Assembly (NCBI RefSeq): GCF_029338275.1
Contig: NZ_CP119789.1
Location: 2,542,001 to 2,606,000, forward strand
DNA: 64,000 bases
Direction of reading: 5' to 3'
Source of the DNA: Haloarcula ordinaria
GTDB lineage: Archaea > Halobacteriota > Halobacteria > Halobacteriales > Haloarculaceae
This document shows, piece after piece, positions 51,345 to 60,161 of this stretch. The notes under the pieces are model-generated. The model saw only the letters and a program-made list of their open reading frames with translations, was not told the origin of the DNA and searched no databases. The translations under genes were made by a program, and so were the position numbers. Each line of letters opens with the position of its first letter. Position 1 is the stretch's first letter.

Positions 51345-53513
51345 TTACTGGCTTTCATCGGACTGGGACGGACGGGCTCCCAGCCGCGTCTCGATGCGCG
51401 TGCCACCCGAGCCGCTCTCGGTCAGCCGCATCTCCCAGCCGTGCGACTGGGCGATCTGTCTGACGATCGGCAGGCCGAAGCCAGTGCTGTCCTCCGCGGT
51501 CGAATAGCCCCGGTCGAAGACGTCTTCGCGTTCGGGCTCGGGAATCCCGGGCCCGTCGTCCGCGACGTAGAACCCGTTCTCGAGTTCACCGACGGTAATC
51601 GTCACGTCCTCGCCCCCGTGCTCGATAGCGTTTCGGATGAGGTTCTCGAAGAACTGCTGGAATCGGCTCTCGTTGGCCTGCACTGTCCGGTCGGTCGCCA
51701 GATCGAGCGTCGCGTCTCTCGTGTCGATGGTCCGCCAGCAGGTCTCGACGATGTCGTCTAGCCGGACCGCCTCACGGTCGGTGACCTCACCACCTTCACG
51801 GGCCCGCCGGAGGAGGTCGTCGATCAGCTCCTCGCCCCGCTCGATGGCGTCGCCGACGGCATCGAGGTGTTCGCTGTCACACTCCGACCGTGCGAGCTCG
51901 AGCTGCCCCGAAGCGACGTGCAGCGGGTTCCGCAGGTCGTGGGACGCGTTGCTGGCGAACTGTTCCAGCCGGCTGTTCTTCTCCTCGAGTTTCGCTTCGT
52001 ACTCCTTGCGCTCGGTGACGTCCCGCGAGAACCCGATGACGTGGGTCTCGCCGTCGTCTGTCCGGAACGGCGTCAATCGAAGCTCCAGCGTGTCGATACC
52101 GTAGGGGACGTTCGGATGGAGTTCGATTCGAACGTCCGCCTGGTCGCCGCTAGCGATCGCTTCGATCGCCGACTCGACGTCTTCCAGTTCACTCTCGGTG
52201 AGCGTCCCGAGGTCCCGTTGCACCGAGACGTGTTCGCCGACCCACCCGTCGAACGGGATGCCCGAGACGTCGACCACGCGTTCGTTCACGAACCGCACGT
52301 TGCCGGACTCGTCGAACAGATAGATGCCGTCTTCGGTGTTCTCGACCATCGCCTCGTATCGTTCGAGCTCTCGCTGTCGGTCCCGCTCGTCGGTGAGGTC
52401 CCTGCTAATCACGACGAAACGGTCCTTCCCCTCGAAGGCGATACGGCTGACGTGGACTCTGACCGGAAGTGTCGACCCGTCTTTCCGCTCGTAGGCGCCC
52501 TCGAACTCGCGCTGGGTGCCGACCTCCATCCCCTCCCAGAGTGAGTTCGCCGCCTCCGGGTCGATGCCCTGGTCCAGCTCCCAGACTTTCATCTCCGTCA
52601 GTTCCGACTTGTCGTATCCCGTCTTCTCGCAGAGTCGCGGGTTCGGTTCGATGATGTTGCCCGCGTCGTCGTGGATGTTAATCATCACCGGCGAGTTGTC
52701 GAACAGCGCTCTGAGGCGAGCAGTCGTTCGCTGCAGCTGTTCCTGCCGTTCCTTTCGGTCGGTGATATCCTGGAACTGCGAGAATATCGCCACGACGTCA
52801 CCGCTCTCGTCGGTGATGATTCGGTTGTGCCACTCGCAGGTGATTATCTCCCCGTCCTTCCGGACGTTCCTGTCGATGCTGTGGTAGCCGCCTTCGGCCT
52901 CTGCCAGCGCCGAGGTCACCTCGTCGACGTTCTGGTGGCTGGAGGTAGTGACGATTTTCTCCCACGTTTCTCCCTTCAGCTCGTCTTCTGTGTACCCCAG
53001 AATCTCCTCGCCGGCGGGGTTTAGCCCGACGATCTCGAAGTCCTGGTCGTATTCGAGAACGCCGAGCGGCGACTGTTCGACGAAGAGCTCGAGGCGCTGC
53101 TGGCTGGCTTCGAGTTTCGTCTGTGACCGGAACTGGTCGACGGCGTTCCCGATTCGGTTGGCGAGGACGGTGTACTGCTCGCCGCTGGTCCCCTTCTGTA
53201 GGTAGTCGGTGACTCCCGCGGAGATGGCCTCGCTAGCGATCTCCTCACTCCCCTTGCCCGTGAACAGAATGAACGGGAGGTCGGGGTAGTCGCTCCGGAC
53301 CGCCTCGAGGAACTCGATACCGTTCAGGTCCGGCATATCGTAGTCGCTGACGATACAGTCGACGTCGGCGCCGAGTCGCTCTAAGCCCTCGGCCGTACTC
53401 GTGGCCGTATCGACGGTGAACCCGGCGTTCTCTCGTTCGAGAAAGGTTGCAGCCAGGTCGAGCAGCTCCGGGTCATCGTCGACGTGAAGGACACGTATCG
53501 GCGCTGACGGCAT
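51345..53513 (-). CDS. REC-PAS-PAS-PAS histidine kinase
   Basis: A 722-residue cytoplasmic hybrid sensor: receiver domain 1-120 with phospho-acceptor D57 and K87, three PAS domains (about 145-255, 270-385, 395-500), HisKA with H525 (SHDLRNPL), and an HATPase domain with N box ENLIRNAIEHGG, DDGPGIP and GFGLPIV. The REC domain sits before the sensor part, typical of haloarchaeal HK families. The output is unknown; no response regulator partner is in the window. A TATA-like GTAAATAAT lies about 31-38 nt upstream of the ATG. Confidence 0.95.
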   Translation of the reverse strand: MPSAPIRVLHVDDDPELLDLAATFLERENAGFTVDTATSTAEGLERLGADVDCIVSDYDMPDLNGIEFLEAVRSDYPDLPFILFTGKGSEEIASEAISAGVTDYLQKGTSGEQYTVLANRIGNAVDQFRSQTKLEASQQRLELFVEQSPLGVLEYDQDFEIVGLNPAGEEILGYTEDELKGETWEKIVTTSSHQNVDEVTSALAEAEGGYHSIDRNVRKDGEIITCEWHNRIITDESGDVVAIFSQFQDITDRKERQEQLQRTTARLRALFDNSPVMINIHDDAGNIIEPNPRLCEKTGYDKSELTEMKVWELDQGIDPEAANSLWEGMEVGTQREFEGAYERKDGSTLPVRVHVSRIAFEGKDRFVVISRDLTDERDRQRELERYEAMVENTEDGIYLFDESGNVRFVNERVVDVSGIPFDGWVGEHVSVQRDLGTLTESELEDVESAIEAIASGDQADVRIELHPNVPYGIDTLELRLTPFRTDDGETHVIGFSRDVTERKEYEAKLEEKNSRLEQFASNASHDLRNPLHVASGQLELARSECDSEHLDAVGDAIERGEELIDDLLRRAREGGEVTDREAVRLDDIVETCWRTIDTRDATLDLATDRTVQANESRFQQFFENLIRNAIEHGGEDVTITVGELENGFYVADDGPGIPEPEREDVFDRGYSTAEDSTGFGLPIVRQIAQSHGWEMRLTESGSGGTRIETRLGARPSQSDESQ

Positions 53514-53581
53514 ATTCGACCTCTTTTTCTGCTCAAGACTGTAAATAATGACTGGATGGCTATCACGTTTGAGATTTTCCG

Positions 53582-53719
53582 TCAGTCACGATGCGTGGTT
53601 GGTCGACCGGTACCGCCTTGATTCGGGTCGGGTGCAATAGCGCGTCCCGAATTCTGTACCAGCCGCTCGTGAAGTTCTTCGAGCCAGACCACGAGCGCTG
53701 CTGCCACCAGTTCGACCAT
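53582..53719 (-). CDS. Doubtful 45-codon ORF
   Basis: A minus-strand frame starting ATG at 53719: MVELVAAALVVWLEELHERL then a polar end. The beginning looks like an amphipathic helix, but there is no conserved feature and no clear ribosome binding site. It lies 69 nt upstream of the histidine kinase gene and might be its leader. Confidence 0.25.
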   Translation of the reverse strand: MVELVAAALVVWLEELHERLVQNSGRAIAPDPNQGGTGRPTTHRD

Positions 53720-53820
53720 CGAACGACGCCCCGTATCGAATCAGAACCGGCCAAACTGATGGTCAGTTTCCGCAGAATGCTTCGCGTTGGGTAACTCGTT
53801 GCCAGTAGAAACGCTATTTT

Positions 53821-54000
53821 ATGTCCAAATAAGAGTTAGTTAGCACTAAATTAGTAATATATCTCAATAGAGGGCGTTTGTATAAGATATATTGGGATAT
53901 ACCGAGAGTTGAGAGTTTTTTGAATACTATTTGCGACTATATACTGGCAATTTAATTTCGTCAATGCCAAATCGGTGTAGGAAATGAAAAACATGGTTAG
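53821..54000. other. AT-rich island (about 32% GC)
   Basis: Counting by hand gives 58 G/C in 180 nt. The island contains T-runs and a near-symmetric GATATATTGGGATATAC. It may be an old insertion scar, an intergenic spacer with special DNA structure, or a transcription boundary at the 3' end of the sugar operon. I found no terminal inverted repeats. Confidence 0.5.
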
Positions 54001-54109
54001 AAAATGATTGGCCAGAGACAACCTATCCGAGGCATAAACGTGGGGGCGTCGATGGGTGGCTCTACGAGAGGTGCCGGGAAGTTCGGGGACAGTGCGCCGC
54101 GTCGACAGC

Positions 54110-55180
54110 CTACAGTTCGACGCGCTGCCCTGTCTCGGCGGCGTCGTAAATCGCCTCGATGGTCCGCACGTCGGTGAGTCCGTCCTGCCCGTCCGGGTCC
54201 GGGTCGGTGCCGGTGAGGACACAACTCGCGAAGTACTCGAACTCCTCGTCGATACCGGACACCTCGCTTCCCTCGAGCGACAGCGTCGAGCCGTCTCTCG
54301 TGAGATGGAACGTCCGCTGGGCTTCCGGGAAGAACGCCGGGTCGATTTCGAGTTTCCCCTCTGTGCCGACGAGCACGAACGTGTCGTCCAGGTTCGCGCC
54401 GTAGCTCGACGCGACGGCAGCACTCATCCGGCCCGGGAACGAGAGCTGGAAGGAGATGTGCTCCTCGACGCCCGCGTAGCGCTCGTCCGACGTCTTCGTC
54501 TCTGCCTGTACCGCGACCGGGTCCTCGTCGATGAGGTATCGCAGCGTGTTGATCGGATAGATGCCGATGTCGACGAGCGCACCACCCCCCGCCAGGTCCG
54601 GGTCGAGTCGCCACTGGTCCGCGTCGGCGTCCCGACCCAACAGGGTAATCGAGAAATCGCCGATGGCGTACACAGGCGTTCCGATGACGCCGTCCTGGAC
54701 CAACTCACGCATCCGACGGATGCCCGGTTCGGCTTGCTGGCGGTAGGCCGTCATCAGCGTCACGTCGGCATCGGCACACGCCTCGACCATCCGCTCCGTA
54801 CGTTCGGCGGACACCTCCAGTGGTTTCTCACAGAGGACGTCCTTGCCGAGCGCGGCGGCCGCCTCGACGTGTTCGAGGTGGAGGGCGTTCGGGGTCGAGA
54901 CATACACTGCGTCGTACTCGTCGGCGGCGGTGCCGTCCTGGAAGTCGCTGTAGCCGATGACGTGGTCCGCACCGACCGCTCCGGCGAGGCGGTTCCCCTT
55001 CTCCGCGTCCCCGGTGACGAGAACGCTCGCCGTACAGTGCTCACCCTGCTCGATTGCAGGCAGCGCGAACTCCTCTGCGAACCAGCCACAGCCGACCACG
55101 GCGAAGCGGACCTGCTCATCCGGTGCCGGTGTCTCCCAGTTCCGCCCGGTGAAGCCTTCGAAGTATGATTCGACGTCCAT
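54110..55180 (-). CDS. Gfo/Idh/MocA oxidoreductase, D-xylose 1-dehydrogenase-like (Gfo6 type)
   Basis: A 356-residue NAD(P)-dependent sugar dehydrogenase. The N-terminus has VRFAVVGCGWFAEEFALPAIEQ, the AVYVSTPNALHLEHVEAAAALGKDVLCEKPLE segment includes the E-K-P motif, and YRQQAEPGIRRMRELVQDG matches the haloarchaeal D-xylose 1-dehydrogenase (Gfo6) pattern as I recall it. It would oxidise an aldopentose or related sugar to a lactone. It is downstream of the TIM-barrel gene at 55187, 6 nt apart, so the two form an operon. Confidence 0.85.
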   Translation of the reverse strand: MDVESYFEGFTGRNWETPAPDEQVRFAVVGCGWFAEEFALPAIEQGEHCTASVLVTGDAEKGNRLAGAVGADHVIGYSDFQDGTAADEYDAVYVSTPNALHLEHVEAAAALGKDVLCEKPLEVSAERTERMVEACADADVTLMTAYRQQAEPGIRRMRELVQDGVIGTPVYAIGDFSITLLGRDADADQWRLDPDLAGGGALVDIGIYPINTLRYLIDEDPVAVQAETKTSDERYAGVEEHISFQLSFPGRMSAAVASSYGANLDDTFVLVGTEGKLEIDPAFFPEAQRTFHLTRDGSTLSLEGSEVSGIDEEFEYFASCVLTGTDPDPDGQDGLTDVRTIEAIYDAAETGQRVEL

Positions 55181-55186
55181 CGTTCG

Positions 55187-56173
55187 CTACTCGTTGAGCG
55201 ACCCTTCCGCCCAGAACGCTTCGCCAGGCTCGGTCTCGAAGACGGCACGGTTGAGTACGTCCATCGACTTCTCGATGCCTTCACGGGTGCTGGTCAGGGA
55301 GTCCTCGTGCTCCACCGAGAGGGTCCCGTCGTACCCGGCCATCCGGAGTTCGCTCACGATGTTCTTCCAGTACTGCTCGCCGTGCCCGTAGCCGATGGTC
55401 CGGAACAGCCAGGACCGCTCCGGTTCCTTCGTGTACATCTTGGGGTCCTGGACGCCCTTGAGCTTCGAGACCGGTTCGTTGAGCTTCGAGTCCTTCGCGT
55501 GGAAGTGATGGATCGCGTCGTGCTCGCCGAGATACCGGATCGTCTCGGGAATGTCGACGCCGTGCCAGAACAGCTGTGACGGGTCGAGGTTCGCCCCGAT
55601 GTATTCGTTGGTCTCCTCGCGGAGGTCGATGAGCCCCGTAGGCTCGTATATCATCATGTTCGGATGCATCTCGATGCCGATTTTCACGTCGTGCTCGGCG
55701 GCGAGGTCACCGATTTCCTGCCAGTAGGGAACGGTCTTTTCCTCCCACTGCCACCGCCAGGCTTCGTTGTGCTCGGAGGGCCACGGCGCGGTGATCCAGT
55801 TCGGCACGTTGTCGTCGGGACCGCCGGCCGGCAGGCCCGAGAAGGCACAGACGACGTCGACGTCGAGCTGGTCCGCGAGTCGAATCGACTCGCGGAGGTC
55901 CGTGTCTGACTGTTCGGCCTTCTCCTCGTCGGGGTGGAGCGGATTGTCGTGTGTCGAGAGGGCACTGATGTGAAAGCCGTAGTCGTCGAGCGTCTGATGC
56001 AGTTCGGCCTGTTTGTCGGGGTTGTCCAGATACTCGTCGCGGGGCAGGAAGTCCTGCCCGAGGACGCCACCGGAGCCGAGTTCCACGGCCTCTGCTCCCA
56101 GGCCGTCCAGGTATTCGAGTACCTCTTCTAGCGTCTGGTCCCCGAAGGGAACCACGTTACAGCCAATCTCCAT
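55187..56173 (-). CDS. Xylose-isomerase-like TIM-barrel sugar (phosphate) isomerase/epimerase
   Basis: A 328-residue AP-endonuclease-2-like TIM barrel. Typical motifs are IGIEMHPNMMIYEP with a metal-binding Glu, GANLDPSQLFWHGVDIP (Asp), and AIHHFHAKD (His). A close paralogue lies at 61551-62522, sharing nearly all these segments. Family members isomerise or epimerise sugars or keto-sugars, including 3-keto-glycosides and inositols. The specific substrate is unknown. TATA-like TTATAATA lies about 30-37 nt upstream of the ATG. Confidence 0.87.
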   Translation of the reverse strand: MEIGCNVVPFGDQTLEEVLEYLDGLGAEAVELGSGGVLGQDFLPRDEYLDNPDKQAELHQTLDDYGFHISALSTHDNPLHPDEEKAEQSDTDLRESIRLADQLDVDVVCAFSGLPAGGPDDNVPNWITAPWPSEHNEAWRWQWEEKTVPYWQEIGDLAAEHDVKIGIEMHPNMMIYEPTGLIDLREETNEYIGANLDPSQLFWHGVDIPETIRYLGEHDAIHHFHAKDSKLNEPVSKLKGVQDPKMYTKEPERSWLFRTIGYGHGEQYWKNIVSELRMAGYDGTLSVEHEDSLTSTREGIEKSMDVLNRAVFETEPGEAFWAEGSLNE

Positions 56174-56395
56174 AAGTACGTGTGAAACATCTCAACAGGG
56201 TATTATAATCATTTCCCCGTTACGTTGACATTCCTATAGGTATCCACCGAGCGGGCTCGGTGGGACCGATAGAAGGATGGCTGCGCCTCCCGTTTCGGTT
56301 GCCGATGGTGGGTGGCCGCAGGACTCGAGACATCGTCGGCTCTCACGGGCGAGCGGAGCGCCTCCCGGTGAGCGAACGAGTCCGGATGTCAGCTG

Positions 56396-57613
56396 TCAGA
56401 CCGCATCTGCGTCCTGCATGTACGCGTCCATTTTCTCTGCGAGCGCCAGCGCGAACGCCTCGTCGTTGACGTTCGCGTCCATCTCGATCAGTTCGACGCC
56501 CTCGTCGACCGTGTCTCTGAGCGCGTCGAACAGGGCGGCGTCGGCCTCGGAGTCGAAGAAGTCCTCGCCCTCGACGTCGAGCATCGAGACGCCACCCAGC
56601 GGCAGATAAAGGGCAGTCGGCCCGGTCGCCGCGTTGAGTTTTTCGGCGATGATCGTGCCGATGGCCTCGTTTTCCGCGGGCGTGGTCCGCATGAGTGTCA
56701 CCTGCGGATTGTGGACGTGGAAGGTTCGCCCCTCGAACTCCTCGGGCACCGAGTCTCGCGGCCCGAAGTTGACCATGTCGAGCGCGCCAGTCGAGACGAC
56801 CTGGGGGACACCCGTCTCGGCCGCGGCGTCGAGGCGGTCCGGGCCCGCAGCGAGGACGCCACCGACGTGCTCGTCGGCCCACTCCGTCGTCGTGACGTCG
56901 AGGACACCGTCGATGATCCCTTCACGTATCAGGTTCTCCATTGCCTGCCCACCGGTGCCCGTCGCGTGGAAGACGATGGTCTCGTACCCGCGCTCCTCGA
57001 GCCACTCGCGGGCTGTTTGCACGCAGGGCGTGGTGACGCCGAACATCGTGATGCCGATGGTCGGACGGTCCTCGACCGCGACGTCGGCCTCGTTGGCGAC
57101 CATCCCCACCATCGCGAGCGCCCCGTTGGCGATAACGGTGCGAGAGAGCTGGTTCAGTCCCTCGATGTCCGCGACGGAGTACAGCATCGCGACGTCCCGG
57201 GAGCCGACGTAGGGCTCGGTGTCCCCGGACGCCATCGTCGAGATCATCAGTTTGGGAACGCCGACGGGTAGCGCGCGCATCGCGGACGTGGCGATAGAGG
57301 TGTTCCCAGAGCCGCCGAGTCCGAGCAGGCCATCGAGGACTCCATCCTCGTAGAGGCGCTGAACCACCGCGGCGGCGCCCTCGCCCATGACGGTCATCGC
57401 TTCACCGCGATCGCCCGACCCCCGAAGCGCTTCGAGAGTACTCCCGGCAGTTTCGGCTACTGCCGCCGCCGTCGTGTCCGGTTCGATTTCGGGGTCGCCC
57501 ATCACGCCGACGTCTATCAGGTGGACGTCCACACCCTGAGCCTCGATCACGTCCCGGGCGAATCCGATCTCCTCGCCTTTCGTGTCGAGCGTACCGATGA
57601 TACCGACGCTCAT
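56396..57613 (-). CDS. Tm-1-like ATP-binding protein (UPF0261)
   Basis: A 405-residue UPF0261 protein, related to the N-terminal half of tomato Tm-1: VGIIGTLDTKGEEIGFARDVIEAQGV, LLGLGGSGNTSIATSAMRALPVGVPKLMISTMASG, and the C-terminal PLGGVSMLDVEGEDFFD. In many microbes it is encoded beside a PEP-hydrolase-like TIM barrel, the homologue of the C-terminal half of Tm-1; exactly this pairing occurs here (57642-58478, 28 nt apart). The biochemical role is not established. Confidence 0.9.
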   Translation of the reverse strand: MSVGIIGTLDTKGEEIGFARDVIEAQGVDVHLIDVGVMGDPEIEPDTTAAAVAETAGSTLEALRGSGDRGEAMTVMGEGAAAVVQRLYEDGVLDGLLGLGGSGNTSIATSAMRALPVGVPKLMISTMASGDTEPYVGSRDVAMLYSVADIEGLNQLSRTVIANGALAMVGMVANEADVAVEDRPTIGITMFGVTTPCVQTAREWLEERGYETIVFHATGTGGQAMENLIREGIIDGVLDVTTTEWADEHVGGVLAAGPDRLDAAAETGVPQVVSTGALDMVNFGPRDSVPEEFEGRTFHVHNPQVTLMRTTPAENEAIGTIIAEKLNAATGPTALYLPLGGVSMLDVEGEDFFDSEADAALFDALRDTVDEGVELIEMDANVNDEAFALALAEKMDAYMQDADAV

Positions 57614-57641
57614 CGGCCCGTCACCCGTCTGGCAGTCGACG

Positions 57642-58478
57642 TCATCCCATATCGATCTCCTTGAACTCGCGTGCCTGGTTCTCGATTGCTTCCTCGGTGG
57701 GGAGCCGTTCGATGCTGGACGCGCCGAAGAAACCTACGACGCCCTCCGTGTGTTCGAGGACGTACGCAGCGTCGTCGGGCCATGCGATGGGACCGCCGTG
57801 GCAGATGACCAGCACGTCCTCGTTTACCTCCTTTACCGCGTCGTGGTGGGCCTGCACGCGCTCGGCTGCCGCTTCCAGGTCGAGGGCGGTTTCCGCGCCG
57901 ATGTCACCGGACGTCGTCAACCCCATGTGAGAGACGACGACGTCTGCCCCGGCCTCGGTCATCGCGCGGGCCTGGTCTTCGGTGAACACGTACGGGCAGG
58001 TCAACATCCCCTGGTCGCTGGCCTCGCGAATCATTTCGACCTCCTCGTCGTAGCCCATTCCGGTCTCCTCCAGGTTCTTCCGGTAACTGCTGTCCTCGTC
58101 GATCAGCCCGACCGTAGGGAAGTTCTGCACGCCGGAAAAGCCCCGGCGTCGGAGGTCCTCGATGAACACCGGCATCTCGCGGAAGGGGTCGGTCCCGTTG
58201 ACGCCAGCGAGCACGGGCGTGTCCTCGACGACAGGGAGCACCTCGTTGCCCATCTCGACGACGATCTCGTTAGCGTCGCCGTAGGGCAACAGACCCGCGA
58301 GGGACCCGCGGCCGTTCATCCGGTAGCGCCCCGAGTTGTAGATGATGAGCAGGTCGACCCCACCCCGTTCGGCGAACTTCGCCGAGATACCGGTCCCCGC
58401 GCCCGCGCCGATGATCGGGTCACCGCTGTCGACAGTCGATTGTAGTCGCTCGAGGGACTCTCGCCGTTGGAACTTCAT
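57642..58478 (-). CDS. Phosphoenolpyruvate hydrolase-like TIM barrel (Tm-1 partner)
   Basis: A 278-residue TIM barrel of the PEP_hydrolase-like family. The segments PIIGAGAGTGISAKFAERGGVDLLIIYNSGRYRMNGRGSLAGLLPYGDAN and LVICHGGPIAWPDDAAYVLEHT are diagnostic. It corresponds to the C-terminal domain of plant Tm-1 and lies next to its UPF0261 partner. The ATG at 58478 is preferred, though two in-frame starts lie up to five codons earlier. It is upstream in the operon, with promoter near 58500. Confidence 0.9.
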   Translation of the reverse strand: MKFQRRESLERLQSTVDSGDPIIGAGAGTGISAKFAERGGVDLLIIYNSGRYRMNGRGSLAGLLPYGDANEIVVEMGNEVLPVVEDTPVLAGVNGTDPFREMPVFIEDLRRRGFSGVQNFPTVGLIDEDSSYRKNLEETGMGYDEEVEMIREASDQGMLTCPYVFTEDQARAMTEAGADVVVSHMGLTTSGDIGAETALDLEAAAERVQAHHDAVKEVNEDVLVICHGGPIAWPDDAAYVLEHTEGVVGFFGASSIERLPTEEAIENQAREFKEIDMG

Positions 58479-58622
58479 TGTCGTTACCATCATCGCCTGA
58501 ACGATGCTTGAAGATTGGGGTGCTCGCACCCTCGAAGGGCCCCCTCTCTTGCACTCGCGCCGCGTCACGTCAGCGGACGGTCTCTGACCAACGCCGGTCC
58601 AACGACTCGTTCACAGAGACGG

Positions 58623-59030
58623 TCAGTCCGGTGTTTCACCCGGCGGGACGACTGTTGAGTCCTGGCTGTGGCGGATTTCGGCTTCCGGTCCGGGTGGGCC
58701 GTACATTGCCAGAAAGCGGAGCGGCTCCCAGGACGTATTCGTTGTACTGTGTTCGACCCCGGCCGGGATGTAGACCATCTCTCCCGCGGACACCGTTCGT
58801 TCCTCCTCGTCGATCATCTGGATGCCCTCGCCGTTGAGGAAGAAGAGGACTTCCTCGCTGTCGGGATGCGTGTGCCGCTCGTGGCCCTCGCCGGGTTCGA
58901 GGACGACCAGCCCAGCGCTGAACGTCTCCGCGCCCGTGGTTTCCGGCGTGCTGAGCCACTTGAGGGTGCCCCAGTCCAGGGTGAGTGTCTCGATCGACTC
59001 TGGCGAGATGAACCGTTGACTGTCGGTCAT
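58623..59030 (-). CDS. Cupin-domain protein
   Basis: A 135-residue single-domain cupin. Metal ligands are in HERHTHPDSEEVLFFLNGEG and the second motif IPAGVEHSTTN. It may be a sugar isomerase or a small metal-binding enzyme of the catabolic cassette. The ATG at 59030 begins the conserved domain; upstream codons in the frame are non-conserved. It lies 145 nt before the Tm-1-partner gene start and is probably separately or co-transcribed with it. Confidence 0.9.
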   Translation of the reverse strand: MTDSQRFISPESIETLTLDWGTLKWLSTPETTGAETFSAGLVVLEPGEGHERHTHPDSEEVLFFLNGEGIQMIDEEERTVSAGEMVYIPAGVEHSTTNTSWEPLRFLAMYGPPGPEAEIRHSQDSTVVPPGETPD

Positions 59031-59209
59031 GATGGATAGAGTATCGCCACAAATTTTCATAAGTGTTTGGGGCACGACCGACGACGGTGCGCACCGAGCG
59101 GGGTCGCGGGATGTGCCCCCGCCACATTCAGTGACGGTATAGAGGGGGGGGTCGAGAGGGCGTGAAAACCCTGAAACCGTGGGTGTCTGGACGATAGCAC
59201 CGAGAACGA

Positions 59210-59258
59210 ATCGGTCGGCTACCCGGACATATTCTCTATCATTGAACAGTCTGAAGAG
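59210..59258 (+). repeat. 49-bp repeat, copy A
   Basis: Matches copy B (59327-59375) at 43 of 49 positions by eye, the six differences being five C/T transitions and one C/G. The two copies start 117 bp apart in direct orientation. Copy A is too far upstream to be the main promoter of the IclR gene and may be a relic or an extra operator. Confidence 0.8.
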
Positions 59259-59326
59259 TTACTCGTAGGCGCCTTGTGGTGACCACCCTGCGAGCGTTCC
59301 GGTCCGAATCCGGTCACAGGGAGCGG

Positions 59327-59375
59327 ATCGGCCGGCTATCCGGACACATTCTCTATGATTGAATAGTTTGAAGAG
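59327..59375 (+). repeat. 49-bp repeat, copy B, carrying the IclR gene promoter
   Basis: The downstream copy ends 21 nt before the ATG at 59397 and includes an AT-rich GAATAGTTT at 59361-59369, about 28-36 nt before the start, as expected for a leaderless promoter. A regulator binding this segment would directly control the iclR-type gene. Confidence 0.7.
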
Positions 59376-59396
59376 CCAACAGTACAATGGGCCTGT

Positions 59397-60161
59397 ATGG
59401 ACCAGGACGCGAGACATCCGGTCAAAACACTCGAAAAGACCGTGACCATCGTAGAGACGCTGCAGGAGATGGGGGCGGCTCCGCTGCGCGAGATCGCGTC
59501 GGAGCTGGATATGAACAAGAGCACCGTCCACAACCACCTCAGTACGCTCCGCGAGCACGGGTACGTGGTGAAAGACGAGGACAACTACGAATTGAGCCTG
59601 CAGTTTCTCACGATCGGTGGCGTCCTCAGGGACGACATCGAGTTACTCGAGGCGGCCCGGTCGAAGGTCGACGATTTGGCCGCGGAGACCGGAGAACTCG
59701 TCACGCTCGCGACGGTCGAACGCGGTATCGGTGTCGTCCTCTATCGCGCTCCGGGTGAGGACGCAGTCGACCTCGACAACCACATCGGGGCCCAGGAACC
59801 CCTGCACAACTCCGCGCTCGGAAAGGCGATTCTCGCTCACATGCCGACCGAGCGCGTCGAGGAGATAATCGCGGAGCGGGGGCTCCCAGGCGAGACACCG
59901 AACACGATAACCGATCCAGAGACGCTGAAGGCGGAACTCGAGACCATCGCCGACCGGGGCTGGGCGTACGACGACGAGGAGCGCTGGCGTGGCCTCCGAT
60001 GTGTCGGCGCACCCATCTGCACCGACGACGGCGACGTGAAGGGCGCGGTGAGTATCTCGGTCCCCCGCAGTCGGATGGCGACTGAAGAGGACCGCATGGC
60101 GTACGGCGACGCGGTCAAGAACACGGCCAACCTCATAGAGCTCAACTTCATCTATTCGTAA
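59397..60161 (+). CDS. IclR-family transcriptional regulator
   Basis: A 254-residue IclR protein: winged helix at about 8-65 (EKTVTIVETLQEMGAAPLREIASELDMNKSTVHNHLSTLREHG), and a ligand-binding domain with VLYRAPGEDAVDLDNHIGAQEPLHNSALGKAILAHMP and GDVKGAVSISVPRSRM. It is similar in layout to XacR, the pentose regulator of Haloferax volcanii. It is divergent from the cupin/Tm-1 genes and probably controls the surrounding sugar genes, with the 49-bp repeats as likely binding sites. Confidence 0.93.
   Translation: MDQDARHPVKTLEKTVTIVETLQEMGAAPLREIASELDMNKSTVHNHLSTLREHGYVVKDEDNYELSLQFLTIGGVLRDDIELLEAARSKVDDLAAETGELVTLATVERGIGVVLYRAPGEDAVDLDNHIGAQEPLHNSALGKAILAHMPTERVEEIIAERGLPGETPNTITDPETLKAELETIADRGWAYDDEERWRGLRCVGAPICTDDGDVKGAVSISVPRSRMATEEDRMAYGDAVKNTANLIELNFIYS

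Larger units (their letters stand above)
53514..54109. other. Long gene-poor region with an AT-rich island
   Basis: This 596-nt stretch holds the promoter of the histidine kinase (TATA-like GTAAATAAT near 53548) and one doubtful small frame (53582-53719). From 53821 to 54000 it is only about 32% GC (58 G/C of 180 by hand count), against roughly 65% around it. No coding frame or RNA gene is convincing. It forms the left border of the sugar-metabolism genes. Confidence 0.6.
59031..59396. promoter_or_regulatory. Divergent regulatory region with duplicated promoter segment
   Basis: This 366-nt gap between the cupin and IclR genes contains no gene. It holds the two 49-bp repeats (59210-59258 and 59327-59375), a G-run near 59144-59151, and TATA-like AATTTTCATAAG at 59052-59063, 22-33 nt upstream of the cupin start. 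Confidence 0.55.

Noticed and set aside
53591..53794. 67-codon plus-strand frame in the gap upstream of the AT-rich island
   Set aside because: No protein-like pattern, no ribosome binding site or promoter; probably chance.
59290..59320. Segment CCGGTCCGAATCCGG resembling a tRNA T-arm between the two 49-bp repeats
   Set aside because: The fifth stem pair does not form, and no D-arm, anticodon arm or acceptor stem is found nearby; it is only a short inverted repeat.
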